The notes under the pieces: generated by a model
The model's database searches: none
Told to the model about the DNA's origin: nothing
The model's input: only the letters and a program-made list of their open reading frames with translations
Translations under genes and position numbers: made by a program
Assembly (NCBI RefSeq): GCF_900215325.1
Contig: NZ_OCMS01000001.1
Span: 310,001 to 374,000, forward strand
Length of the DNA stretch: 64,000 bases
Reading direction: 5' to 3'
From: Fibrobacter sp. UWB16
Lineage (GTDB): Bacteria; Fibrobacterota; Fibrobacteria; Fibrobacterales; Fibrobacteraceae
Part shown: one piece after another, positions 16,525 through 25,375 of the stretch
Layout of the letters: the number at the start of each line of letters is the position of its first letter
How positions within the stretch are numbered: position 1 is the first letter of the stretch

Positions 16525-18260
16525 TTTTGACCCCCAAATTTATCGGGAAGACCCATAGAGTAGCGACGGCTCACCCCGAATTCCTGAATCAAGAAGAGCA
16601 CATCAGTTTGTGTAATTTTAAGAACTTTTCCATTCATGATCTTATCGCCTTCTTTAATCGTATAAGACACGCTCGGATTCTTGGATTCGACGAGGATAGC
16701 CACCGGCTCCTCGGCTTCCCAAATAATACCCACCAATTCAACCTGGTCGATATTGATACCTTCTTCGACCAAGCCCTTGATTTCAACAAACGGGTCACGA
16801 CGACCAAACGAACTGTAAGTCACGCGGTCTTCATAAAGTTCATCAAGGGCGCTTCCACCAGGCTTCATCCCCTGCGTGAGCATTTCACCGCGTTCCTGGT
16901 CCACCTTCTTGAGGCGTTCCATCTGCACAGCAGAAAGTTCATCGGTAAAGCTTACCGCACGGCGATTCACATAACCAATCTTGTTGCCCACCTGCACCTT
17001 GCGATAAAGGCCATTCAAGTCCATGTTCACTACGCGGTCACCAAAGACTACACGCTGCAAGACCTGAGCCTTTTCACTGGGAGAAGCATACAGTTCAGTT
17101 TCATCGGCAACGACAATCAATTCACGCACAACAGGACGCAAGTGGAATGTCTGCGAACTAGCCACAACCTTCTTGCTTTCCTTTTCGTAGGTTTTCACGA
17201 AGTCCGAGAACTCGGGAGCGGCATCCGGAGACTTCATCCAGTCTCGCACATAAATACCATTCGGACGAGCACTCCAGAAAATAAAGCCATCGCGACGGAT
17301 TGCGTTTTCAGCCGTCTGCAAAATCAAGGCGCCTTCCTGCACCAAGATAACTGGGCGAGCTCCCGGAGAAAGCTGGATGTTGAGACCATGAGCATCCCAG
17401 AACACAGACTTCACAAGGGAACCTGCACTCACCTTGAATACCGGGGACTTTTCAGGGCCCTTCATCGCAACCGTAATCAAAAGAGAGGGGTTCGGGTTCG
17501 AGACATCGCTAATGCTCAAGCGCGTATTTGCAACCAGTCGGAACTGCTCCATGCCAGAACCGATAAGCACGGTCATTTCCTTCAAGCCAGGAAGCAATGC
17601 AGAAGCATTTGCTTCTGGTGCGACAACCGACGCCATCTGGGCGGCAGCCTTTTCAGCAGCCTTTCTCTCCTGCATAGCCTTCTTTTCGGCGGCTTTGCGT
17701 TCTGCAGCGAGGCGCTTTTCTTCTTCCTGAGCTGCCTTGCGGTCCAACAAAGCTTGCTTTTCGGCAGCCTTGCGTTCTGCGGCAAGGCGCTTTTCTTCTT
17801 CGCGGGCCGCCTTTTCTGCAGCCTTCTTATTAGCAGCAAAAAGCTTAGAGAGAGTCCAGGAATTGCCCTTCTTGCCAGCAAACTTCAAAAGGAAGCGAGA
17901 CTTGTCGAGGGCAATCGCATTTTTATCCGAATTGATCGATGCACCCACCGGCATGCGGATCATCAAGAAATTCATGCCGCGATACAGCTCCTTGGTAACG
18001 CTCATGGAGCGCACGTACGGAGAAGCGCCATCGATGTCATAATTGCCAAGACCAAGAGCAAAGTCGGATTCCGAAAAACCGACGAGCAACGTCTTGGAGG
18101 CGTTATCGTATTTTTGGAAGAATGTCGGCAAATTCTTGTCAGAAGCAAACTGGAATTCCATCTGGCAATTCTTTGCGCAATTAAAACGGACATCCTTAAT
18201 CAGCGCCGCCTGCAAAGCAACGGCACTAGACAACAGCATAAGAAGGAACTTGCATTTCAT
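16521..18260 (-). CDS. AMIN/SH3-like/PilP fusion protein of the type IV pilus operon
   Basis: A 579-residue protein in the position of pilP. After a signal peptide (MKCKFLLMLLSSAVALQA) comes an AMIN-like beta domain (20-130), a charged Ala/Lys/Glu/Arg helix made of a nearly duplicated unit EEEKRLAAERKAAEK (about 145-205), a second AMIN-like domain, an SH3-like domain (ETELYASPSEKAQVLQRVVFG, about 390-450), and a PilP-like C-terminus with FGRRDPFVEI, VELVGIIW and a final RRYSMGLP. PilP links the PilMNO complex to the secretin. ATG at 18260 overlaps the pilO stop (TAATG). The combination in one chain is unusual. Confidence 0.78.
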   Translation of the reverse strand: MKCKFLLMLLSSAVALQAALIKDVRFNCAKNCQMEFQFASDKNLPTFFQKYDNASKTLLVGFSESDFALGLGNYDIDGASPYVRSMSVTKELYRGMNFLMIRMPVGASINSDKNAIALDKSRFLLKFAGKKGNSWTLSKLFAANKKAAEKAAREEEKRLAAERKAAEKQALLDRKAAQEEEKRLAAERKAAEKKAMQERKAAEKAAAQMASVVAPEANASALLPGLKEMTVLIGSGMEQFRLVANTRLSISDVSNPNPSLLITVAMKGPEKSPVFKVSAGSLVKSVFWDAHGLNIQLSPGARPVILVQEGALILQTAENAIRRDGFIFWSARPNGIYVRDWMKSPDAAPEFSDFVKTYEKESKKVVASSQTFHLRPVVRELIVVADETELYASPSEKAQVLQRVVFGDRVVNMDLNGLYRKVQVGNKIGYVNRRAVSFTDELSAVQMERLKKVDQERGEMLTQGMKPGGSALDELYEDRVTYSSFGRRDPFVEIKGLVEEGINIDQVELVGIIWEAEEPVAILVESKNPSVSYTIKEGDKIMNGKVLKITQTDVLFLIQEFGVSRRYSMGLPDKFGGQK

Positions 18261-18865
18261 TATTTGCCAACCTTCTTGGATGTATAAGTGGTCAAGTTGA
18301 AATTCACCGACATGGTAATCGGAGTCCAACCGTGAGTTTCAGCTTTCTGCACTTCGGCAGCGATGCCGGAATAGCGGGAAAGTTTCAAGTTCGTAATAGC
18401 CGTCGGGTAATTGAAGTTTGCAATTTCAGCAAACAGGTAACCGAGCATGTGATAACCGGAATTGACCGCAATGGAATAACGGTTTTCAATGTAGTGTTCC
18501 CTTTCAGAACGGCCTTCCGGATTGAACTTCTGGATTTGCACGCCGGAACTGCGGAGCACTGAATAGAGGTCCTGCAAGCGCAGCGGCACCTTTTCTTCTT
18601 CCGGGAACATTTCCTTCAGCTTCTGGAAATCCTTTTCGGCCTGCACCAGTTGCATTTCAAGTTCTGCCACGCGATGCTTCTTGGAATTAATCTTGTCCAA
18701 TTCCTTCTGTGCAGAGATTCTCTGGCTTTCCAAACTTTCGTATTCAACCTGGAATGGATCCCACACATACGTGTAAACAGAATACAAGGCCAAACAGATA
18801 ATAACAATCGTTACTATGCAGTATATGTTCTTCTTGTCTTTAAAGTCAATATTAAGGTTGCCCAT
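18260..18865 (-). CDS. pilO: Type IV pilus inner-membrane component PilO
   Basis: One transmembrane segment (about residues 13-32) is followed by a coiled coil (residues 40-85, rich in Glu/Lys/Leu heptads) and a ferredoxin-like domain. PilO pairs with PilN in the periplasm and connects to PilP. ATG at 18865 is chosen because a strong GGAGGGG site precedes it; a longer frame exists inside pilN but lacks a site. The stop overlaps the next gene by one base, which implies translational coupling. Confidence 0.85.
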   Translation of the reverse strand: MGNLNIDFKDKKNIYCIVTIVIICLALYSVYTYVWDPFQVEYESLESQRISAQKELDKINSKKHRVAELEMQLVQAEKDFQKLKEMFPEEEKVPLRLQDLYSVLRSSGVQIQKFNPEGRSEREHYIENRYSIAVNSGYHMLGYLFAEIANFNYPTAITNLKLSRYSGIAAEVQKAETHGWTPITMSVNFNLTTYTSKKVGK

Positions 18866-18866
18866 A

Positions 18867-19478
18867 TCACCCCTCCTCTCCAAGGTCTTTCTTGAGTTCG
18901 ACCTTGAGTGTAAAGCTATAGGCTTCATCGCCATCAACCTTTGTCGTGGAGATAGAGACGAGCGAAACTTTCTGTACGCTGACCTGCTTTTCGAGCTTCA
19001 CCATGTACTCAGCCACTTCGGAGAAGTCAAACGTCGTCCCCTTCATTTCGAGGTTGAATTCACTCACCTGCGAAACGCTCAGGAGCCACATATTCGGAGG
19101 CAAGACCGAGGAAATGTTTTCGAACAACACCACCCAGCGCTTTTTGCTAATCTGGATAGACTTGAGCGCATTGATCTTGGTATTGATAATGGACTGGTTC
19201 TTTTCAAGTTCGCTAATTTTCTTGAGCAACGGACGTTCACGTTCCACAGCGGCACGCACAGACTGAAGTTCGGCTTCCTTGCTAGAAAGCTCCTGCAGCG
19301 TGTATGCATAAGTGAACAAAGCCACAAAAATTGCAAGAATGAAAAAGACTGTAGGCCACACCACACGGCGGTCCGTAAGCCAAGTCAAGTCCTTTTGCTG
19401 CTTGCGATGTTCGCCAGGCAAAAGGTTGATCGTAATTGCAAGCGCCTTGTTAGCGCCTTTATTCTTCTTCGTAGCCAT
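18867..19478 (-). CDS. pilN: Type IV pilus inner-membrane component PilN
   Basis: A 203-residue protein with the N-terminal INLLPGEHR motif, which binds PilM in the cytoplasm, one transmembrane segment (about 42-62), a coiled coil and a periplasmic ferredoxin-like fold (NMWLLSVSQ...LEMKGTTFDFSEVAEYM). The start overlaps the pilM stop by one base (TAATG). Confidence 0.9.
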   Translation of the reverse strand: MATKKNKGANKALAITINLLPGEHRKQQKDLTWLTDRRVVWPTVFFILAIFVALFTYAYTLQELSSKEAELQSVRAAVERERPLLKKISELEKNQSIINTKINALKSIQISKKRWVVLFENISSVLPPNMWLLSVSQVSEFNLEMKGTTFDFSEVAEYMVKLEKQVSVQKVSLVSISTTKVDGDEAYSFTLKVELKKDLGEEG

Positions 19479-20626
19479 TAGAACTTCCTCATTGCAAGTC
19501 CCAAAGCCGGGGCGTAAATGTTAGACAAGGCAACAGACATGCCCTCCTTGTCGACCACGCTGGAATCGCATTCCACAGAGCGGAAGGGGTTCACGGTAGC
19601 CGTTTCTATTCCGGTCTTTTCGGCAATATATTCCAAAAGCCCCGGAACAGAAGCTCCACCGCCACCGATCAGGATTCTTTCGAGCGGACGGGAATCTTCC
19701 GCAGAAGAATGATAGCGGATACCAAAGGTTATCTGGGACATGAGTTCTTCGAAAGCGACCTTCATGGCGTCTTCGAGAACAGAAATAGCAACGCCTTCAA
19801 CAACCTTCAGGTCGTTCTTTTCGAACATTTCATGACATTTTTCGGCAGAAATATCAAGGCTAGAAGAAAGCTTGTTGATAATAACGTTTAGCGAACCGCC
19901 ATTCATGGATCGCACAGAGTGGAAGGCGCCATCCTGGATAAAACCGACGCTCATCTTGTTATCACCGATATTAAAGATGGCGGTCGTCTTCTTGCGTTCC
20001 TCTTCGGACGCCGTCATCACAAAGGAATTCAACAGACCAAAAATATCGACATCCAGCGCCGACAGTCTAATGCCCTTGCGCGTAAAGAACTGAGCCCAGG
20101 AATCAAGCATCGAGCTCTTGGCAGCGACCACGTTGACCTTGACCTCATCGCCTTCGCGAGACACAACCTCGTAGTCCAGAACGTTGTCCTGGTCATCGAA
20201 CGGCGGACGGGACTGAGCAGTCTGAACAATAATGGCGGCTTCATTTCCGTTTTTCGGGACCTTGATCGAGAGGCGGTCCACGAGCACACCACCTTCACCG
20301 GCACCGCAGTTCACCGAGGCAACCACATCCACATTCTCATCAATCGGGTGGCGAAGCAGCAACTTGGAGAATGCCTCGCCCAACTTGTCGAAGCCATCCT
20401 TCTCTTTCTTCGCCCCTTTTTCTGCAGTCAAATCTTCGGAATCACGTCTCTGGATAAGACCATTGATGATGGAGCCCGCAGGTACGGGTTCCAAATCCAC
20501 TTCGCGCACAATTCTTTTACCGTTAGCATCATGATAGACCTTAACGTACTTGATGCTGTAGTGGCCAACATCTATGCCAACAGTTTCGCGCTCTCCACGA
20601 ATTCTAGCAATCAATCCTAAAGCCAA
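19478..20626 (-). CDS. pilM: Type IV pilus assembly ATPase-like protein PilM
   Basis: Actin/FtsA-fold cytoplasmic protein that binds the PilN tail. The fold's nucleotide-binding elements are visible: VGIDVGHYSIKYVKV near the N-terminus, TTAIFNIGDNKMSVGFI in the middle and ERILIGGGGASVPGL near the C-terminus. 382 residues. Between residues 60 and 90 it has a charged insert (SEDLTAEKGAKKEKDG) not typical of shorter PilM proteins. First gene of the pilMNO-P-Q run, 90 bp after the PilZ gene. Confidence 0.9.
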   Translation of the reverse strand: MALGLIARIRGERETVGIDVGHYSIKYVKVYHDANGKRIVREVDLEPVPAGSIINGLIQRRDSEDLTAEKGAKKEKDGFDKLGEAFSKLLLRHPIDENVDVVASVNCGAGEGGVLVDRLSIKVPKNGNEAAIIVQTAQSRPPFDDQDNVLDYEVVSREGDEVKVNVVAAKSSMLDSWAQFFTRKGIRLSALDVDIFGLLNSFVMTASEEERKKTTAIFNIGDNKMSVGFIQDGAFHSVRSMNGGSLNVIINKLSSSLDISAEKCHEMFEKNDLKVVEGVAISVLEDAMKVAFEELMSQITFGIRYHSSAEDSRPLERILIGGGGASVPGLLEYIAEKTGIETATVNPFRSVECDSSVVDKEGMSVALSNIYAPALGLAMRKF

Positions 20627-20716
20627 AATAAACTCCGATAGGAAACAATACTATGTAAATTTTACTTTCATAAACAGCGAATGTCAAGCGAAAAATCAAC
20701 TCTAAATCACATAAAT

Positions 20717-21757
20717 CTAAGTTGTTACGCGATTTACGCCATTTGACTCCGTTTTTTTCGGGTTCGCCTTACGGGTTGCCTCAAAAATGTACTGAAGAAC
20801 ACGCTCCTGAGTCCAGGCATACGAGCCCGTAAATACGGCAGCGATGGAATTGTACAAGGGGAAATTGGGGTTTCGGTGCCCCAGGTTGTTCAAAACCTTG
20901 ACATCCACATTCTGTACGCCAAACGTCGGAAGTTCAAAAGAAATGGAGAACTGCTGGTCCGGTTTCACGTCTTCGGTAAGGCCAAGCAGAATACCACCAG
21001 CAGACAAGTCATAAAGCATGCCCGAGTGAACCTCGCCGTTCGGGAATGTCGCCGTCACCGGGAAATCAACAACTTGACGAACCCACTTACGCAGCTGTTC
21101 CTTATCGAGTTTATCACTGTGGGTAAAGACAACTTTGTCTGGAGTTGCAGCAAAAACAGACATCCGTATTGAATATACGGCGTCATTCATACGGGTCCAG
21201 CGGATGAGCGCATGAGAGCCTTGCAGCGCCTTGGCATTAACGGCAGAACCGTCAATCTTTACGCTCCAAACCTTTTCGGTACGTTCGAATATCGAAGCAC
21301 GCTTAAACGACTGACCATTCTCGAATTCCAAGTCTACCTTATCCCCAATATTGAACTGCCTAGTCGAGCAGACCATGGACAAGGGATTCGAACCTGTAAA
21401 GTCCATCTTGCGCCGGAGGCCGGCAATCGCTTCAAGCGTCTCATCGCGGACAGAGAATACATTACGGATGCGATAAAATTCCGATACGGCAGCTTCAAAG
21501 AGTCCAGAAGAATTGAGCACGGCGTCCTTGTTTTCGAACTTGGACGAACGAACCAGCTTTTCTAGAGTACGCACTTCCTTGGGCGTAAACTCAAACGCCT
21601 TGATCTTCTCGTCGAACGCTTCTGTACCAAACATCACTTCATTTTCGCGACGGTTGTACATCAGCTGCATTTCAATCAGCACAAGCGCTACAAACGGAAG
21701 AACCGGAAGTATGTATTTCTGGAAAAAATCCCAAACTTCTTGAAGCTCGCTAGGCAT
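20717..21757 (-). CDS. Membrane-anchored PilZ-domain protein (probable cyclic-di-GMP receptor)
   Basis: One N-terminal transmembrane segment (about residues 13-31) precedes a flagellar-brake-like domain (around 130-210, IGDKVDLEFENG) and a C-terminal PilZ domain. The cyclic-di-GMP motifs are present: RKWVR, as an RxxxR-type element, and DLSAGG, as the D/NxSxxG element. Such proteins change motility or secretion when the messenger binds. It lies 9 bp after the inactive dihydroorotase gene and 90 bp before pilM, so it may adjust pilus activity. The exact partner is unknown. Confidence 0.78.
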   Translation of the reverse strand: MPSELQEVWDFFQKYILPVLPFVALVLIEMQLMYNRRENEVMFGTEAFDEKIKAFEFTPKEVRTLEKLVRSSKFENKDAVLNSSGLFEAAVSEFYRIRNVFSVRDETLEAIAGLRRKMDFTGSNPLSMVCSTRQFNIGDKVDLEFENGQSFKRASIFERTEKVWSVKIDGSAVNAKALQGSHALIRWTRMNDAVYSIRMSVFAATPDKVVFTHSDKLDKEQLRKWVRQVVDFPVTATFPNGEVHSGMLYDLSAGGILLGLTEDVKPDQQFSISFELPTFGVQNVDVKVLNNLGHRNPNFPLYNSIAAVFTGSYAWTQERVLQYIFEATRKANPKKTESNGVNRVTT

Positions 21758-21766
21758 CAGACCTCA

Positions 21767-23026
21767 CTACAGCTCAGTCCATACACCATTGATATAGCTT
21801 GCGAGGATGGACGACGGGAGTTCCTTACCTGTAAGCGGAGAATTGCAGACGTGGCCTGCAAAGTCGCTTTCGAGAACCTTGTGCGTCTTTTCCGGAGCAA
21901 GCACCACCACGCTTTCGCCGGCGGATTCGGCACCAGCCAAACGAGCAGGAGCAGTCGAAAGGAGTTCGATAGCACGAACTTCGCCGACACTTGCCACAAG
22001 TTTGTTCCAAATAGCAGGGAGTGCGACTTCCAAGGAAAGAGCACCCGGCACGGAATCTTCGAAATTCACAACCGTATCCTGGCGGAGCACCGGCGTGTGG
22101 TTCACGCTGATGGCATTGACGGTTCCATCGACAACACCCTGCCACAAGGCTTCGCGGTCTGCAGCCGAGCGGATCGGCGGGAGGATATGGTATGCGGAGT
22201 CGAGCGTTTCGAGGCAGGAATCATCCAGGAGCAAGTGGTACAAGTTCACATCGCAAGTGACATCGATACCGTTCTTGCGGGCGTTACGGACAAGTTCAAG
22301 AGTTTCACCGCAGGTGACTTGTTTGAAGTGTACCGGCACTTGGAGGAATCGAGCCGTTTCGAGAACCGTGTAAGCAGCAATCGTTTCGGCAATGCGCGGA
22401 ATGCCCTTCATGCCGAGCATGTCGGAATAGGCGCCTTCATGCACACAACCGCTGTGGCGGAGCGTCTTGTCCATCGGCTGGAAGAAGAAGCGCTTGCCCG
22501 TCATCTTGCCATATTCCATAGCGAGGCGGAGGAAGCGGGAGTGCGGAATCACGCCATTACCGTCGCCAAAACCAGCGACACCTGCTTCGGCAAGCTCGAC
22601 CATTTCGGCCAAGCTATCCGTGCCAAAGCCCTTGCTGTAAGCACCGAGGAACTTGATATCGAAAGCATCTTCGCCGCGTTCTTCGGACTTGAATCGGTTC
22701 ACCATTGCAGTGAACTTGTCGGCATCGTCAATCGGGTTTGCAGCACTTTCGTAAAGGCCACCGTAAAAACCGCCCTTGCGCATGGCATCAAAGCCATCGG
22801 CAAACGTATAGACGTCATCGCGGAGCGGTTCCATAAAGTCAAGGCCAAGGCCAAAGAGGGCCGGCATCACAAGCGCACCGTTGCAGTCAAATTCAACCGT
22901 TTCGGACGTTTCGCAAGCGTTCAGGCGAACTTCGCTCTGAAGTTCAAAAGACTTGCCGTTCCAGAACTTTGCATTTTTCAGAACGACATTCACAAGACGA
23001 CCCTTACAAGGTTTACGCATTTTCAT
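21767..23026 (-). CDS. Dihydroorotase homologue lacking metal ligands (PyrC'/PyrX-like)
   Basis: Amidohydrolase-fold protein of 419 residues whose catalytic residues are replaced. The HxHxR motif of active dihydroorotases (DLHVHxREP) reads GLGLDFMEP here, so both histidines (Gly61, Asp63) and the arginine (Met65) are lost. The His of HxxHxS is Gln236, and the catalytic Asp of SDHAP is Asn309. It overlaps pyrB by 14 bp and starts at ATG 23026 behind GGAGG. In Pseudomonas an equally inactive PyrC' is needed to assemble active aspartate transcarbamoylase; the same role is inferred here. Confidence 0.85.
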   Translation of the reverse strand: MKMRKPCKGRLVNVVLKNAKFWNGKSFELQSEVRLNACETSETVEFDCNGALVMPALFGLGLDFMEPLRDDVYTFADGFDAMRKGGFYGGLYESAANPIDDADKFTAMVNRFKSEERGEDAFDIKFLGAYSKGFGTDSLAEMVELAEAGVAGFGDGNGVIPHSRFLRLAMEYGKMTGKRFFFQPMDKTLRHSGCVHEGAYSDMLGMKGIPRIAETIAAYTVLETARFLQVPVHFKQVTCGETLELVRNARKNGIDVTCDVNLYHLLLDDSCLETLDSAYHILPPIRSAADREALWQGVVDGTVNAISVNHTPVLRQDTVVNFEDSVPGALSLEVALPAIWNKLVASVGEVRAIELLSTAPARLAGAESAGESVVVLAPEKTHKVLESDFAGHVCNSPLTGKELPSSILASYINGVWTEL

Positions 23027-23954
23027 TGTTGCGACCTCCAGCCAAAAGGAAGAGAACGGCCATACGGACGGCGACACCGTTGGTCACCTGATCAAGAATT
23101 ACAGAATGTTCGCCATCGGCGATATCGGAATCGAGTTCCACGCCGCGGTTGATTGGACCCGGGTGCATGATGATGACCTTGTCCTTAGCGCATTCGAGGA
23201 GTTCTTCCGTGATGCCGAACGTATTGCGGTATTCACGCATGCTCGGGAGGAGTGCGTCATCCATGCGTTCTTTTTGCAAGCGGAGAGCGATGATGGCGTC
23301 GGCATTGGCAACAGCCTTCTTCACGTCCGGTTCCCACGTCACATGGTTCATGAGGTCTGTATTGCGCGGCACAAGCGTCGAAGGTCCGCAGAGCGTCACG
23401 TGAGCGCCCATCGTGGACATGCCCCAGAGGTTACTGCGGGCGACACGGCTGTGGCGGATATCGCCAATGATCGTCACGTTCTTGCCTTCGAGCGTTCCAA
23501 GCTTTTCTTCGATCGTCAGCATGTCGAGGAGAGCCTGCGTCGGGTGTTCATGGGCACCGTCGCCAGCGTTCACGATAATGGCATTGCTGTTGTCCGCAAG
23601 GAACTTCGGCACGCCCGTTCCCTTGTGACGGACGACCACGATGTCAATCTTCATGGCTTCGATGTTGCGGAGCGTATCGACGAGCGTTTCGCCCTTCTTG
23701 ACGCTGGAATTCGAGCTTGCAAAGTTCACCGTATCGGCGGAGAGGCGCTTTTCGGCAAGTTCAAAGCTGGTGCGCGTACGGGTGCTGTTCTCGAAGAACA
23801 AGTTCACGACCGTCATGCCCCGGAGGCTCGGCACCTTCTTGACCGGGCGTTCGAGAATTTCGCGGAACTGTTTTGCATGGTCCAGAATCAGACGGATATC
23901 ATGCTTGGACACTCCACGAAGTCCAAACAGGTGTTTAATTTCCAAAGCGCTCAC
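23013..23954 (-). CDS. pyrB: Aspartate carbamoyltransferase catalytic subunit
   Basis: Condenses carbamoyl phosphate and aspartate in pyrimidine synthesis. The carbamoyl-phosphate signature FFENSTRTRTSFE is intact, followed by HPTQALLDM and HPGPINRGVE, all conserved in active enzymes. 313 residues. It sits between pyrR and the inactive dihydroorotase gene, which suggests a PyrB/PyrC' complex rather than PyrB/PyrI; no pyrI is present. Confidence 0.95.
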   Translation of the reverse strand: MSALEIKHLFGLRGVSKHDIRLILDHAKQFREILERPVKKVPSLRGMTVVNLFFENSTRTRTSFELAEKRLSADTVNFASSNSSVKKGETLVDTLRNIEAMKIDIVVVRHKGTGVPKFLADNSNAIIVNAGDGAHEHPTQALLDMLTIEEKLGTLEGKNVTIIGDIRHSRVARSNLWGMSTMGAHVTLCGPSTLVPRNTDLMNHVTWEPDVKKAVANADAIIALRLQKERMDDALLPSMREYRNTFGITEELLECAKDKVIIMHPGPINRGVELDSDIADGEHSVILDQVTNGVAVRMAVLFLLAGGRNNENA

Positions 23955-23955
23955 T

Positions 23956-24513
23956 TTACGCCTCCACTTCTACGAGATAAACGGAATTTTCTTTATCAAT
24001 AGGTTCAATCGCCACGCGGACTTCCTGATTCCTAGCGGTTTCGACCGTAAGCCCCACACAATCCGGAGCGATCGGAAGTTCACGATGTCCGCGGTCCACG
24101 AGCACGCAAAGGCGGATTGCAGCAGGACGGCCAAGGTCCAAGATGGAACGCATGGCAGCCAAGGCCGAACGGCCCGTGTAAAGCACGTCATCTACAAGGA
24201 TGACCGTCTTGCCTTCTACCGAGGCCGGCATTTCGGTAAAGCGCATTTCTGTCGCCACCTTCTTGCGGTAGTGGAAGTCGTCACGGTAGTACGTGGCATC
24301 GAGGCTACCCATTTCAATGGGCTTGCCAAATTTCTGAGAAAGACGCTCGGTGAGCTTTTTTGCCAGCGGAATACCGCGGCTAGCCATGCCGAGCACAATC
24401 ATGTTGTCAGCGGACGGATGCATCTTCGCAATCTTCGCCGCCATCTCGTCTAGCGCAAATTCCATCGTCTGCGCTGTAAGAAGCTCGCTTACTTTTTTGC
24501 AGTTATCGTTCAT
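23956..24513 (-). CDS. pyrR: PyrR pyrimidine regulator/uracil phosphoribosyltransferase
   Basis: A 185-residue phosphoribosyltransferase-fold protein. The PRPP-binding loop VILVDDVLYTGRSALAAM is complete, and the ASRGIPLA and DATYYRDD segments match PyrR. In many bacteria PyrR binds pyr mRNA in response to UMP; I see no clear PyrR binding loop or attenuator in the 164 bp upstream, so its regulatory role here is not demonstrated. First gene of a run that continues through pyrB and the inactive dihydroorotase. Confidence 0.9.
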   Translation of the reverse strand: MNDNCKKVSELLTAQTMEFALDEMAAKIAKMHPSADNMIVLGMASRGIPLAKKLTERLSQKFGKPIEMGSLDATYYRDDFHYRKKVATEMRFTEMPASVEGKTVILVDDVLYTGRSALAAMRSILDLGRPAAIRLCVLVDRGHRELPIAPDCVGLTVETARNQEVRVAIEPIDKENSVYLVEVEA

Positions 24514-24677
24514 AAAACAGTCTTAGTTATTAATCGTTAGTCTTCAGTCTATTAATTTCCTGACCATATTTTTAGGTGAATGTAGTTTTTTTAGGGGCTA
24601 TTTGCCTCTGCGAGTTGTAAAACACCCCCTTAATTTTATATATATAGGCAAAAAAACACTAGTTACAGGAGCCCCAA

Positions 24678-25226
24678 ATGGCATTTAATCAGTTAGACAA
24701 ACCGCAGGCAGGCGAAACCATCGCCATCATGAAAACCAACCATGGCACCATGAAACTCCGCCTTTTCGAAGAAATCGTCGGCGAATGTGCAACAAACTTC
24801 ATTGAACTTGCAAAACAGGGCAAGTACGACGGCGCTCCGTTCCACCGCATCATCAAGGACTTCATGATCCAGGGTGGCGACTTCACCCGTAGAAACGGCA
24901 CCGGTGGCCACGCCGCCAAGGGTCCAGGCTCTACCATCGGCGACAAGTACGACAGCCGTCTCACCCACGTCCGCGGCGCTCTCAGCTGGGCAAAGACCTC
25001 CATGCCGCACTCTATCGGCAGCCAGTTCTTCATCGTTCACGGCAACAACGTCCACTTCCTCGACCACGAACAGTGCGGTCCGGGCCCGGCTGACGGTTAC
25101 TCCGTATTCGGCCAGCTCTACGAAGGCTTCGATGTGCTCGACAAGATCGCCGGTGTCGATACCGACCGTATGGACCGCCCGTACGACGACGTAATCATCG
25201 AATCCGTCACAATCGAAAAGGCTTAA
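24678..25226 (+). CDS. Cyclophilin-type peptidyl-prolyl cis-trans isomerase
   Basis: A 182-residue single-domain cyclophilin that speeds proline isomerisation during folding. The active-site segment FHRIIKDFMIQGGDF, with its catalytic arginine, and SQFFIVHG are intact. A loop with NGTGGHAAKGPGSTIGDKY is typical of bacterial forms. No signal peptide is present, so it is cytoplasmic. AGGAG precedes the ATG. Divergent from pyrR across a 164-bp gap in which I see no further gene. Confidence 0.93.
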   Translation: MAFNQLDKPQAGETIAIMKTNHGTMKLRLFEEIVGECATNFIELAKQGKYDGAPFHRIIKDFMIQGGDFTRRNGTGGHAAKGPGSTIGDKYDSRLTHVRGALSWAKTSMPHSIGSQFFIVHGNNVHFLDHEQCGPGPADGYSVFGQLYEGFDVLDKIAGVDTDRMDRPYDDVIIESVTIEKA

Positions 25227-25252
25227 TAGACAAAAAGCCGGTCTTTACGCGA

Positions 25253-25282
25253 TGTCATCCCCGCCTCCGAGCGGGGATCTCT
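25253..25282. repeat. Short palindromic dispersed repeat, copy 5
   Basis: TGTCATCCCCGC and GCGGGGATCTC form the stem, and an immediate T-run follows, so this copy may also terminate the cyclophilin transcript. Confidence 0.85.
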
Positions 25283-25300
25283 TTTTTTTAAAACAATTTT

Positions 25301-25372
25301 GAAAAAAAATTTCAGTTTTTTCAAAATGCACCCTTGACACGCACAACAACTCATTCTATATTTGTGCGCGTC
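25301..25372 (+). promoter_or_regulatory. tRNA-Ala promoter
   Basis: TTGACA (25334-25339) and TATATT (25357-25362) are separated by exactly 17 bp. An A-tract/T-tract block starts at 25301 and the start region is TTGTGCGCGTC, both shared with the tRNA-Pro promoter. Confidence 0.88.
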
Positions 25373-25375
25373 CTC

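Noticed and set aside
16527-18287. 586-residue reading frame antisense to the PilP fusion gene
   Set aside because: Mirror of a repetitive, charged coding sequence; no start signal or domain.
24514-24677. PyrR-dependent attenuator before pyrR
   Set aside because: I looked for an anti-antiterminator with the PyrR loop and a terminator in this gap and saw neither.
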